Part shown: one piece after another, positions 20,232-28,677 of the stretch
Layout of the letters: each line of letters begins with the position of its first letter
Position numbering within the stretch: position 1 is the first letter of the stretch
Assembly (NCBI GenBank): GCA_947499145.1
Contig: CANMNB010000008.1
Coordinates: forward strand, 62,001 to 126,000
DNA from: an uncultured Arachnia sp.
GTDB lineage: Bacteria; Actinomycetota; Actinomycetes; Propionibacteriales; Propionibacteriaceae
Length of the DNA: 64,000 nt
Reading direction: 5' to 3'
Position numbers and translations under genes: made by a program
The notes under the pieces: model-generated
Told to the model about the DNA's origin: nothing
The model's input: only the letters and a program-made list of their open reading frames with translations
The model's database searches: none

Positions 20232-21641
20232 TTAGGCGTACGTGGAGGCAGCCTCCCGGTACACGTCGCGGACCTGCTCGTGCAACTCACCGGTACGGGT
20301 CTCGGAGCCCTCGATCGGCCAGTCGGGCGGGGTGTCCCCGCCTGCCAGGACCCAGGCCGCCTGCCGCGCGGCGCCGCGGGCGACGTACTCCCCGGCGGGC
20401 GGGATCTCGACGTCGACGCCCAGCACGTGCGGGGCGAGCTCGCGGACGGCCAGCAGCCGGGCACCGCCGCCGACCAGGCTGATGCGTTCGATGTCGACGC
20501 CCTGGGCGGCCACGGCGTCGGCGCAGGCTCCCATGAGGCCCAGGAGGCCCTCGACGGCGGCCCGCGCGACGTTCTCGCGGGTCATGTTGCCGAGCGTGAG
20601 GCCGCGCAGTTGGCCGGTGGCGTCGGGCAGGTTGGGGGTCCGTTCACCCTCGAGGTACGGGACCATGACAAGGCCGCCCGCGCCGGGCTCGGCGGCGAGC
20701 GCGAGCTCGCTGAACGCGTCGTAGTCCACGTCCAGCACCCGGGCGGTCGCGTCGACGACACGGGAGGCGTTGAGCGTGCAGGCCAGCGGCAGGTAGGCGC
20801 CGGTCGCGTCGGCGAAGCCCGTCACCAGGCCCGTGCCGTCGTGGGTGGGGGTGCTGGAGACCGCGGCGACGACGCCCGAGGTGCCGAGCGAGAGGCTTGT
20901 CGCCCCCGGTGCCAGTCCGAGCCCGAGGGCGGCTCCGGCGTTGTCGCCGCAGCCGGGGCCCAGGACGGCCTGGGCGGTGGGAAAGGCCGTCACCTTCGGG
21001 CCGGCCTCGCTGGGTCCGAGGACCCGGGGCAGGACGACGTCGGAGGCGTCACGACGCAGTCCCAGGGACAGCAGGTCGCGCCGCCACTCGTTGGCGACGC
21101 AGTCGAAGTAGCCGGTCCCCGAGGCGTCGGACCGGTCGGTGACGAGCGTCTCGAGGGACTCGGCCCCCGACAGCTTCCACGTCAGCCAGTCGTGCGGGAG
21201 GCAGACGGCCGCCACCTTGGCGGCGATCTCCGGCTCGTTGTCGGCCAGCCACCGCAGCTTGGTGACGGTGAGCGACGCGACGGGCACGGAGCCGATCGCG
21301 TCGGCCCACTCCTGGGCGCCGTACTCGGCAACCAGGTCGGAGGCGGCCTTGGCGCTGCGGGTGTCGTTCCACAGCAGCGCGTCGTGGAGGACGTTGCCGT
21401 CGGCGTCGAGCACGACCATGCCGTGCTGCTGCCCGCCGACGGAGACAGCCGCCACGTCGTCGAGGCCGCCGGCGGCCTGGACCGCCTCCTGCAGAGCTGT
21501 CCACCAGTGGTCCGGATGGACCGCGGTGCCCTCCGGGTGGCGGGCACTCCCCTCCCTCAGCACCGTGCCGTCGGAGGCGTCGCAGACCAGTACTTTGACC
21601 GATTGCGTCGAGGAGTCGATTCCCGCCACTCGGAGAGTCAT
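20232..21641 (-). CDS. xylB: Xylulokinase
   Basis: A 469-residue FGGY-family kinase phosphorylating D-xylulose to xylulose-5-phosphate. The N-terminal phosphate motif [14 protein letters not shown], the block [13 protein letters not shown] that is typical of xylulokinase rather than glycerol kinase, and the late ADP-binding [12 protein letters not shown] are present. It lies 16 bp downstream of xylA, forming the classic xylAB pair that feeds the pentose-phosphate pathway. Confidence 0.95.
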   Translation of the reverse strand: MTLRVAGIDSSTQSVKVLVCDASDGTVLREGSARHPEGTAVHPDHWWTALQEAVQAAGGLDDVAAVSVGGQQHGMVVLDADGNVLHDALLWNDTRSAKAASDLVAEYGAQEWADAIGSVPVASLTVTKLRWLADNEPEIAAKVAAVCLPHDWLTWKLSGAESLETLVTDRSDASGTGYFDCVANEWRRDLLSLGLRRDASDVVLPRVLGPSEAGPKVTAFPTAQAVLGPGCGDNAGAALGLGLAPGATSLSLGTSGVVAAVSSTPTHDGTGLVTGFADATGAYLPLACTLNASRVVDATARVLDVDYDAFSELALAAEPGAGGLVMVPYLEGERTPNLPDATGQLRGLTLGNMTRENVARAAVEGLLGLMGACADAVAAQGVDIERISLVGGGARLLAVRELAPHVLGVDVEIPPAGEYVARGAARQAAWVLAGGDTPPDWPIEGSETRTGELHEQVRDVYREAASTYA

Positions 21642-21657
21642 CTGTGGATCAGTCCCT

Positions 21658-22836
21658 TCAGCCGATGAGGTGTTCCATCGCCAGCTGCTGGAGCTGGACG
21701 AAGTGGTACTCGCGGGCACCCTTGGCGTCGGCGTCGAACTCATCCTCCTGGGCGAGGAAGTCGGCGACCGACTCACCCTCGGCCAGCGTGGACTGGGCGA
21801 GCTCGTTGATGCCGGCGGCCTCCATGAGCTCGGTGACCCGGGAGTCCTGGCGGAAGGCGCGGGCCTTCTCGGCGAGCATGAGGTAGGTGGACATGTTGGC
21901 GCGCGCGGAGTCCCACACACCCTCCATGCCCTCGGTGCGGCTCGGCTTGTAGTCGAAGTGGATCGGGCCGTCGTAGCGGGGGGCGTCCGGGGAGGCCGGG
22001 AACCCGTTGACCAGCAGGTCGACGGTGAAGAAGGCGCTCATGAGGTCGCCGTGGCCGAAGGCCAGGTCCTGGTCGTACTTCAGGCCGCGCTGGCCGTTGA
22101 GGTCGATGTGGAACAGCTTCCCGCAGTACAGCGCCAGGGCCAGGCCGTGGGTGTAGTTGAGGTTGGCCATCTGCTCGTGCCCGACCTCGGGGTTGAGGCC
22201 GACGATGTCGCCGTTGTCGAGCTCGTTGATGAGCGCGAGGGCGTGGCCGATGGTGGGCAGGAAGATGTCACCGCGGGGCTCGTTGGGTTTGGGCTCCAGG
22301 CCGATCTTGAGGTCGTAGCCCTGCTCCTTGATGTAGCCGGCGATGGTGTCGAGGCCCTCGGCGTAGCGGGCGTGAGCGGCGTACAGGTCCTTGGAGGAGT
22401 CGTACTCGGCGCCCTCGCGGCCGCCCCACATGACGAAGGTGGAGGCGCCCATCTCGGCGGCCAGGTCGACGTTCTTCAGCACCTTGCGGAGGCCGAAGCG
22501 GCGCACGGCGCGGTCGTTGGAGGTGAGGCCACCGTCCTTGAACAGCGGGTGGGTGAAGGTGTTGGTGGTGACCATCTCGACGACGAGGCCGGCGCTGTCA
22601 GCGGCGTCCTTGAGGCGCTTGAAGGCGGCCTTGCGCTCCTCCTCCGGAGCGTCGAAGGGGACGACGTCGTCGTCGTGGAACGTGATGCCCCAGGCGCCGA
22701 GCTCAGCGAGCTTCTCGGCGTAGTCCCAGGCGCCGAGCGCCGGGCGGGAGGGGGTTCCGAAGGGATCGGTGCCGGTCCAGCCGACGGTCCAGAGGCCGAA
22801 GGAGAACTTGTCGGACTTGCTAGGCGTGGGTGCCAT
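21658..22836 (-). CDS. xylA: Xylose isomerase
   Basis: A 392-residue isomerase converting D-xylose to D-xylulose, of the short actinobacterial type. Active-site and metal-binding segments include [37 protein letters not shown] and [10 protein letters not shown]. The chosen ATG at 22836 ([11 protein letters not shown]) has GAGGAG 7-8 nt upstream. An in-frame ATG 15 bp earlier overlaps that site and is less likely. It is divergent from the ROK regulator over an 87-bp intergenic region with overlapping promoters. Confidence 0.97.
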   Translation of the reverse strand: MAPTPSKSDKFSFGLWTVGWTGTDPFGTPSRPALGAWDYAEKLAELGAWGITFHDDDVVPFDAPEEERKAAFKRLKDAADSAGLVVEMVTTNTFTHPLFKDGGLTSNDRAVRRFGLRKVLKNVDLAAEMGASTFVMWGGREGAEYDSSKDLYAAHARYAEGLDTIAGYIKEQGYDLKIGLEPKPNEPRGDIFLPTIGHALALINELDNGDIVGLNPEVGHEQMANLNYTHGLALALYCGKLFHIDLNGQRGLKYDQDLAFGHGDLMSAFFTVDLLVNGFPASPDAPRYDGPIHFDYKPSRTEGMEGVWDSARANMSTYLMLAEKARAFRQDSRVTELMEAAGINELAQSTLAEGESVADFLAQEDEFDADAKGAREYHFVQLQQLAMEHLIG

Positions 22837-22871
22837 GGGTTCACTCCTCATCGAGATTTGTTGTTCTTCAT

Positions 22872-22900
22872 AACATAAGAGCAGGAAGCGATATAGTCAA
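22872..22900 (-). promoter_or_regulatory. Promoter of xylA
   Basis: On the minus strand TTGACT (22895-22900) and TATGTT (22872-22877) are separated by exactly 17 bp, a near-consensus housekeeping promoter about 36 bp upstream of the xylA ATG. Its -35 shares bases with the presumed -10 (TATAGT, 22892-22897, plus strand) of the divergent regulator gene. Confidence 0.65.
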
Positions 22901-22923
22901 GCTACTCCAAGGAGGTGGTGGCC

Positions 22924-24183
22924 GTGTCCGAGATCGGCGTCCAGACCCCGCTCGTCCGGCGACGAGCACGCCCGCAGTCCGGATTGGGGCGCGACGGCAT
23001 CGGAGCACGCCAGGCCAGCCTCCGCCAGCGCAACCTCTCGCTCGTCCTGCGGCAGGTGCTCGCGTGCAGCGAGCCGCCGTCGCGCGCCGACGTCGCGGCC
23101 CTGACCGGCCTCACCCGCTCGACGGTGTCCCGGCTGGTGGACGAACTGATCGAGGGCCAGTTGCTCGCCGAACTCGAGGCCCAGGGCACCGGTCGCGCGG
23201 GCCGCCCGGCCCTGCCGCTGGTCCCCCGCGGCGGCCACCTCATGAGCCTCGGGCTCGAGCTGAACGTCTCGCACCTCAGCGTCTACCTGCTGGACTTCGC
23301 GGGCGACGTCGTGGCAGAACGCGTCGTCGACGGCGACTTCGCCAACTCGGACCCGGAGGCCGCCTTGGCGCTGGTCGCCCAGCACGCCCGCGAGGTGCTG
23401 GCCGAGGCGCCCCACGGACGGCTCGTCGCCTGCGGTCTCGCGCTACCCGGACTGGTGGACGTCGACCAGGGGATCCTGCTGCGCGCCCCCAACCTCGGCT
23501 GGTCCGGCGTCCCGGCCGCCGACATCCTCCGACGCCACCTCGCTCTGCCCGACGACGTCGTCGTCACGCTGGGCAACGAGGCGGACACCTCCGCCATCAC
23601 CGTCGCCATGGACGCCCCCGGCAGCCCGTCTGACATCAGCGGTTTCCTCTACATCTCCGGCGAGACCGGCATCGGCTCCTCCGCGGTCCTGAGTGGCGGA
23701 GTCATCGGGGGCCGGCACGGCTGGGCCGGCGAGTTGGGCCACGTGTGCGTGGACCCGGACGGCCTGCAATGTCGCTGCGGCGCCACCGGCTGCGTCGAGG
23801 CCTACGCGGGCGCCCGGGCACTGTGCCAGCACGCCGGGGTCGACGAGGTCGAGCAGCTGCGGGCCGCGGCCGAGGCCGGGGACGCCCACGCGCTGCGCGC
23901 CATCCGTCAGGCCGGCAGCGCCCTGGGGGTCGGAGTCTCCGCCGCGCTCAACCTGCTGGACCTGCCCGTCGTCGTTCTCGGCGGCCACCTCAGCCGGCTC
24001 GACAAGTGGGTGGTGCCGGAGCTCGAGGCCCAGTTGGCGTCGCGGCTACTGGCCTACGAGCTCGCGCCGCCGCAGGTGGTGATCGTCGACTCCGCGGTGA
24101 GCCGCGCGGCCCACGGCGCCGCGATCGCCGGTTTCGAGCCGGTCCTGGCCCATCCGGACCAGTTCCTCCACGCCGCCTCGTGA
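22924..24183 (+). CDS. xylR: ROK-family repressor of xylose genes (XylR-type)
   Basis: 419 residues. An N-terminal winged-helix DNA-binding domain (PSRADVAALTGLTRSTVSRLVDELIEGQLL) is followed by a ROK sugar-kinase-like domain with GGVIGGRHGWAGELGHV and the zinc motif CRCGATGCVEAYAG. ROK repressors of this layout beside xylA act as xylose-responsive repressors. The GTG at 22924 has a very strong AAGGAGGTGG 6 nt upstream. The gene is transcribed away from xylA, and its stop overlaps the GH95 start by 4 nt, linking it to the glycosidase genes. Confidence 0.88.
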   Translation: MSEIGVQTPLVRRRARPQSGLGRDGIGARQASLRQRNLSLVLRQVLACSEPPSRADVAALTGLTRSTVSRLVDELIEGQLLAELEAQGTGRAGRPALPLVPRGGHLMSLGLELNVSHLSVYLLDFAGDVVAERVVDGDFANSDPEAALALVAQHAREVLAEAPHGRLVACGLALPGLVDVDQGILLRAPNLGWSGVPAADILRRHLALPDDVVVTLGNEADTSAITVAMDAPGSPSDISGFLYISGETGIGSSAVLSGGVIGGRHGWAGELGHVCVDPDGLQCRCGATGCVEAYAGARALCQHAGVDEVEQLRAAAEAGDAHALRAIRQAGSALGVGVSAALNLLDLPVVVLGGHLSRLDKWVVPELEAQLASRLLAYELAPPQVVIVDSAVSRAAHGAAIAGFEPVLAHPDQFLHAAS

Positions 24184-26639
24184 GCGCCCGCCGACTGCTC
24201 TGGACCGCGCCGGCGTCGCGGTTCCATGACGGCATGCCGATCGGGACCGGGCGCCTGGGCGCGATGGGGCTGGGCCGCCCGGACGACGTCGACGTGTGGG
24301 TGCTGAACGAGGAGTCGTGCTGGTCGGGTGGCAACTACTCGACGCCGGGCGTGCCCGCGCATCCCGACCCGGCGGGCGAGTGGGAGGCGGCGGCCGAGGC
24401 CCTGCGCGCCGGCGACGTGGTGCGCGCCGAGGAGCATGTCCGCCACGTCCAGTTCGGGCACTCGCAGGCCTACCAGCCGCTCGTGACGCTGCGCGTCGCT
24501 TGGTCCGAGGCCTCCCCCGGGCTGGCGCGCCGCGAGCTGGACACGGCGGCCGGAGTGGTGACGTGGTCGACGCTGCCGGGGCGCGGCGAGCGGTCCTGCC
24601 TCGCCGTCGCCTGCGCGCCGCGAGAGGTGCTGGCCTTCCGCTACGACCTCGATGGCACCGTGGACCTCGACGTCCTCGTCGACTCCCCGCATCCTGACCT
24701 CGCCGCGGTGAGCACCGGCGATCCCCTCTCCCTGGCGCTCGAGGCGACGATGCCCTCCGACGTCGCGCCCGCCCACGACAATGCTGCCGACCCGGTGACC
24801 CGCGACGGCCGGGGCGTCCGCGCCCGCGTGGCCTTCCGGCTGGTGACCGACGGCGTGGTCGAGGTGGCGGCCGCACCCGGGGTCGGCTGGAGGATCACCG
24901 GCGCCCGCCGCGTCGAACTGTTCGCGGCCGCCGCCACGGACAACGACGGCCCGCTGAGACCGGTCGAGCCCGCGTGGCGCGAGCTCCCCGGTCAACGCGT
25001 GACCGTGGCCGCGGCGCTGGGCGTCGACGGCCTCCTGGCGGAGCAGACCGCGCACCGGGAGGAGCTGGTCTCCCGGCTGGTGCTGGATCTCCCCACCACG
25101 GACGCCGCCGTGTCCGAGCTGCTCGCCGCGGACCGTTCGCCGAGTAGCTCCGCAGACCGCACGCCGAGTACCCCCGCAGACCACACGCCGAGTACCCCCG
25201 GAGACCGTTCGCCGAGTACCCCCGGAGACCGTTCGCCGAGTAGCCCCCGCAGGGGGCGTGTCGAGGCGCCGCTGACCGCCGAGCTGGGCGCCCGCGCCGT
25301 CGAGCTGGCCCGCCACCTCATGCTGTCCTCATCGGCACCCGAGGGCCTGCCGATCCCGCTGCAGGGGCTGTGGAACGACGAGGTCCAGCCTCCGTGGAGC
25401 GCCAACTACACCCTCAACATCAACGCTGAGATGAACTACTGGCCCGCCCTGCCCCTCGGGCTGGGCGAGCACATCGAGCCACTCGTCGCGCTCACCCGCG
25501 CCGTCGCGTCCACGGGCGAGGCCACCGCCCGCGACGTGCTCCGGGCGCCCGGCTGGGCGGCGTTCCACAACACCGACGCCTGGGGCTTCTCCCGCCCGGT
25601 CGGCGACGGCACCGCGCTGCCCTGCTGGACCGTGTGGCCGATGGCCGGTCCGTGGCTGCTGCTGACGCTGTGGGACCGCTTCGAGTACACCCTCGACGCC
25701 GAGTGGCTGGCGGAGGCCTGGCTGCCGCTGGCCGAGGGCGCCGTCCGCCACGCGCTGGCACGGCTGGAGCCACATCCGGACGGCTCGCTGGTCACCGTGC
25801 CCGCGTCCTCCCCGGAGAACCAGTACCTGCTGCCCGACGGCACGTCCGCGGCCATCGCCGTCGGCTCGACGATGGACGACTCCCTCCTCCGCGGGCTGTT
25901 CGAGGCGTGGCTGGCCGCCCACCGTGTGCTGGACGCCGAGCACGAGACCCTCGAGCAGGTCCGCGACGCGCTGCCCCGGATCCCGTGGCCCGACGTCGCC
26001 GCGGGCGAGCCCTACCCCGAGTGGCGGGAGCCCGTCGCCGACGCCGAACCCGAGCACCGGCACGTCAGCCACCTCGTCGACTTCTACCCCCTGCAGGGTG
26101 CGCTCGCCCGCCCCGACGCCGACCTCCGCCGCGCCGCGGCACTCGAGACGCTTCGACGACGCGGTCCCGACAGCACCGGCTGGGCCCTGGCCTGGCGCGT
26201 CTGCCTGGCCGCGCGCCTCCGGGACGGCGAGGCCGTCGAGCGCTACCTGGCCCGCTACTTCACCCCGAGCGGCGACGAGGGGCTGGGCGGGGTCTACGAC
26301 TCGCTGCTCTGCGCGCACCCGCCGTTCCAGATCGACGGCAACTTCGGCGTCGCCGCCGGCATCCTGGAGAGCCTGGTGCAGTCCCGCCTGGTGCCCGGAC
26401 CCGCCTGGCCGGCCGAGGTCGAGGTGCATCTGCTGCCTGCGCTGCCGCCCAGTTGGGTCGAGGGCAGCGTGCGCGGCGTGCACTGCCGAGGCGGACTGGT
26501 GGTGGACGTCGCGTGGGTCGACGGCGAGGTCGCGGAGGCCACGATCCACGCGACCCACGACGTCGCGGTGAGCGTGCACGTGCCGGGTCAGGCCGTCCGG
26601 CGCGTGGCGCTTCGGGCCGGTACTTCCTCCCGCGTGTGA
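24180..26639 (+). CDS. GH95 alpha-L-fucosidase with an in-frame REP insertion
   Basis: 819 residues. The N-terminal beta-sandwich (FHDGMPIGTGRLGAMGLG) is followed by an alpha/alpha barrel with GH95 blocks LQGLWNDEVQPPWSANYTLN, EMNYWPALP, EHRHVSHLVDFYP and HPPFQIDGNFG. The family includes 1,2-alpha-L-fucosidases and some alpha-L-galactosidases. No signal peptide is seen, so it acts on imported oligosaccharides. Residues about 318-363 are low-complexity Ser/Pro/Asp/Thr (units such as DRSPSTPG) encoded by a REP palindrome and its tandem left halves, at the junction between the two domains. It is translationally coupled to xylR (GTGA) and followed by GH42 and GH31. Confidence 0.88.
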   Translation: MSARRLLWTAPASRFHDGMPIGTGRLGAMGLGRPDDVDVWVLNEESCWSGGNYSTPGVPAHPDPAGEWEAAAEALRAGDVVRAEEHVRHVQFGHSQAYQPLVTLRVAWSEASPGLARRELDTAAGVVTWSTLPGRGERSCLAVACAPREVLAFRYDLDGTVDLDVLVDSPHPDLAAVSTGDPLSLALEATMPSDVAPAHDNAADPVTRDGRGVRARVAFRLVTDGVVEVAAAPGVGWRITGARRVELFAAAATDNDGPLRPVEPAWRELPGQRVTVAAALGVDGLLAEQTAHREELVSRLVLDLPTTDAAVSELLAADRSPSSSADRTPSTPADHTPSTPGDRSPSTPGDRSPSSPRRGRVEAPLTAELGARAVELARHLMLSSSAPEGLPIPLQGLWNDEVQPPWSANYTLNINAEMNYWPALPLGLGEHIEPLVALTRAVASTGEATARDVLRAPGWAAFHNTDAWGFSRPVGDGTALPCWTVWPMAGPWLLLTLWDRFEYTLDAEWLAEAWLPLAEGAVRHALARLEPHPDGSLVTVPASSPENQYLLPDGTSAAIAVGSTMDDSLLRGLFEAWLAAHRVLDAEHETLEQVRDALPRIPWPDVAAGEPYPEWREPVADAEPEHRHVSHLVDFYPLQGALARPDADLRRAAALETLRRRGPDSTGWALAWRVCLAARLRDGEAVERYLARYFTPSGDEGLGGVYDSLLCAHPPFQIDGNFGVAAGILESLVQSRLVPGPAWPAEVEVHLLPALPPSWVEGSVRGVHCRGGLVVDVAWVDGEVAEATIHATHDVAVSVHVPGQAVRRVALRAGTSSRV
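25131..25268 (+). repeat. REP-like palindrome with a 24-bp tandem expansion inside the GH95 gene (G)
   Basis: Four 24-bp units (25131, 25155, 25179, 25203), each GACC-NNNN-GCCGAGTA plus a C-rich tail, precede a complete palindrome at 25230-25268: CGCCGAGTAG, stem CCCCC/GGGGG around GCA, CGTGTCGAGGCG. The length keeps the reading frame, and the TAG within GAGTAG is out of frame. The translated units are DRSPSSSA, DRTPSTPA, DHTPSTPG and DRSPSTPG. Confidence 0.9.
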
Positions 26640-26675
26640 TCCGGCGATGGATCGGGTACTGTGGGATCCATCGTT

Positions 26676-26685
26676 GAAGCGCTTC
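26676..26685. promoter_or_regulatory. LacI-type operator candidate upstream of the GH42 gene
   Basis: The perfect 10-bp palindrome GAAGCGCTTC (extended GTTGAAGCGCTTCGAC) sits 34 bp before the GTG start of the beta-galactosidase gene. A TANNNT element, TACTGT (26657-26662), lies just upstream. CG-centred palindromes of this kind are typical LacI-family operators. No LacI gene is adjacent. The nearest is at 14668. Confidence 0.5.
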
Positions 26686-26718
26686 GACAATTGCGTCGAC
26701 AAAGTGGAGTAGTGAGCC

Positions 26719-28677
26719 GTGTTCCCTGATCGAATCGCCTACGGCGGCGACTACAACCCCGAGCAGTGGGACGAGTCCGTCTGGGCCGAGGACGTCGCCC
26801 TCATGCGCGAGGCGGGCGTCAACGTCGTCACCCTCGGCGTCTTCTCGTGGGGACGGCTCCAGCCGGACGCCGACACCTGGGACAGCGGTTGGCTGCACCG
26901 CGTCGTCGACCTGCTGCACGCCGGTGGCATCGCGGTGGATATGGCCACGCCGACGGCATCCCCGCCACCCTGGCTGGGTGCGCTCCACCCCGAGGTGCTG
27001 GCGACCGACCGCGATGGGGTGCGCATGACGCATGGGTCGCGCAACCACTTCTGTCCCTCCTCCCCCGCGTACCGAGCGGCCAGCCGCGACATCGCGCGCA
27101 GGCTTGCCGACGAGTTCGCCGAGCACCCGGCCGTGGTGATGTGGCACGTCGGGAACGAGTACGGCCAGCAGTGCTGGTGTGAGCGCTGCGAGGACGGCTT
27201 CCGGGGCTGGCTGCGGGAGCGCTACGGCTCGCTGGAGGCCCTCAACAGGGACTGGGGCACCGCGTTCTGGAGCCAGCACTACAGCGACTGGGACCACGTC
27301 AGCCTGCCGCGCCGCGTGCCGTACCTGGTGAACCCGGCCCAGTACCTGGACCTCAAGCGCTTCGTGTCGTGGCAGCAGCTGGACTGCTACCGCGACCAGC
27401 GTGACGTCCTGCGCCCGCTCGTCGGGGAGGCCCCCGTGACGACGAACTTCATGGGGTTCTTCGACATGGTCGACTACCGGGAGTTCGCCGGCAGCGTCGA
27501 CGTCGTGGCCGACGACCACTACGGGGACCCGGCCGACCCGGACCAGCCACACCGCACTTCCCTGGTGCATGACCTCATGCGCTCGCTGCGCCACGCGCCG
27601 TGGCTGATGATGGAGCAGGCGATGGGGGCGGTGAACTTCCGCGAACACAACGTCCCGAAGACCTCGGCGCAGCGCCGACTCGACGTGCTACGCGCCGTTG
27701 CCCGGGGCGCCGATGGGGTGCTGAGCTTCCAGTGGCGGGCGTCCCGCGCCGGGTCCGAGCGGTTCCACTCCGCGATGCTCCCCCACGCCGGGACGGACTC
27801 CGCGCTGCACCGCGACGTCCGGGCACTCGGCCGCGAACTGGCCTCGCTCGGGGACGTCGTCGGCTCCCACGCCCGCGCGCGGGTGGCGCTGGTGTTCGAC
27901 TGGGAGTCGATGTGGGCGCAGCAGGAGCCGAGCGTGCCGTCGCGGCGGCTGCGCACCCTGCCGATGCTGGAGGCCTGGTATCGGCCGCTGTGGGAGCGCG
28001 GGGTGGCGGTCGACGTCGTGGCGTCGACGGAGGACCTGTCCGGCTACCAGCTCATCCTCCTGCCCGCCCAGCACCTCCTGCGCGACGAGGCGATCGCCGG
28101 GCTGCGACGCGCCGTCGAGGCCGGGACGCACGTGGTGATGGGTCCGTTCTCCGGGGTCGTCGACGAGCACACGACGGTGCGCCCGGGCCCCTTCCCGGCC
28201 GGCCTCACGGACCTGCTCGGCGCGGGTTGCGAGCAGTGGTGGCCGCTGCCGGAGTCGGGAGTCGGGGTGCGCTCGTCGCTGTTCGGCGATGCCCGCACCA
28301 TGCTCTGGACCGAGCAGCTGACCGTCGGAGACGCCGACGTGCTGGCGCGGTTCGACCACCCCGACTTGGGCGCGGCGATCGTCCGGCGCGAGAACCTCAC
28401 CTACGTCGCCTGCGACCTGCCGACCGACGCCTTGGACGCGGTGCTCGCCGACGTGCTCTCCCGGGCCGACGTGGCGGCGGACCTCGGGCCCCTCCGCGAG
28501 ACGGGCGGCGCGGAGGTCGTCGTGCGCGGGCCGTTCACGTTCGTGCTGAACCACCAGGACCACGAGGTGGTCCTGCCCCTGAACCACCCGGTGCGCGACA
28601 TCGCGACCGGCAGACGGCTCGACGACGTGGTCGTCGTCGGCCCCACAGACGCGAGAATCCTCAGGAAGGACGCCTAG
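26719..28677 (+). CDS. GH42 beta-galactosidase
   Basis: A 652-residue GH42 enzyme releasing terminal beta-galactose. The TIM barrel starts IAYGGDYNPEQWDESVW. The acid/base Glu147 lies in WHVGNEYG and the nucleophile Glu299 in LMMEQAMGAVNFR. A cysteine cluster (CWCERCEDGF) fits the GH42 zinc site. A trimerisation domain and small C-terminal domain follow. No signal peptide is present. It is joined without a gap to the GH31 gene, whose ATG follows its TAG directly. The GTG start lies behind the LacI-like operator. Confidence 0.94.
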   Translation: MFPDRIAYGGDYNPEQWDESVWAEDVALMREAGVNVVTLGVFSWGRLQPDADTWDSGWLHRVVDLLHAGGIAVDMATPTASPPPWLGALHPEVLATDRDGVRMTHGSRNHFCPSSPAYRAASRDIARRLADEFAEHPAVVMWHVGNEYGQQCWCERCEDGFRGWLRERYGSLEALNRDWGTAFWSQHYSDWDHVSLPRRVPYLVNPAQYLDLKRFVSWQQLDCYRDQRDVLRPLVGEAPVTTNFMGFFDMVDYREFAGSVDVVADDHYGDPADPDQPHRTSLVHDLMRSLRHAPWLMMEQAMGAVNFREHNVPKTSAQRRLDVLRAVARGADGVLSFQWRASRAGSERFHSAMLPHAGTDSALHRDVRALGRELASLGDVVGSHARARVALVFDWESMWAQQEPSVPSRRLRTLPMLEAWYRPLWERGVAVDVVASTEDLSGYQLILLPAQHLLRDEAIAGLRRAVEAGTHVVMGPFSGVVDEHTTVRPGPFPAGLTDLLGAGCEQWWPLPESGVGVRSSLFGDARTMLWTEQLTVGDADVLARFDHPDLGAAIVRRENLTYVACDLPTDALDAVLADVLSRADVAADLGPLRETGGAEVVVRGPFTFVLNHQDHEVVLPLNHPVRDIATGRRLDDVVVVGPTDARILRKDA

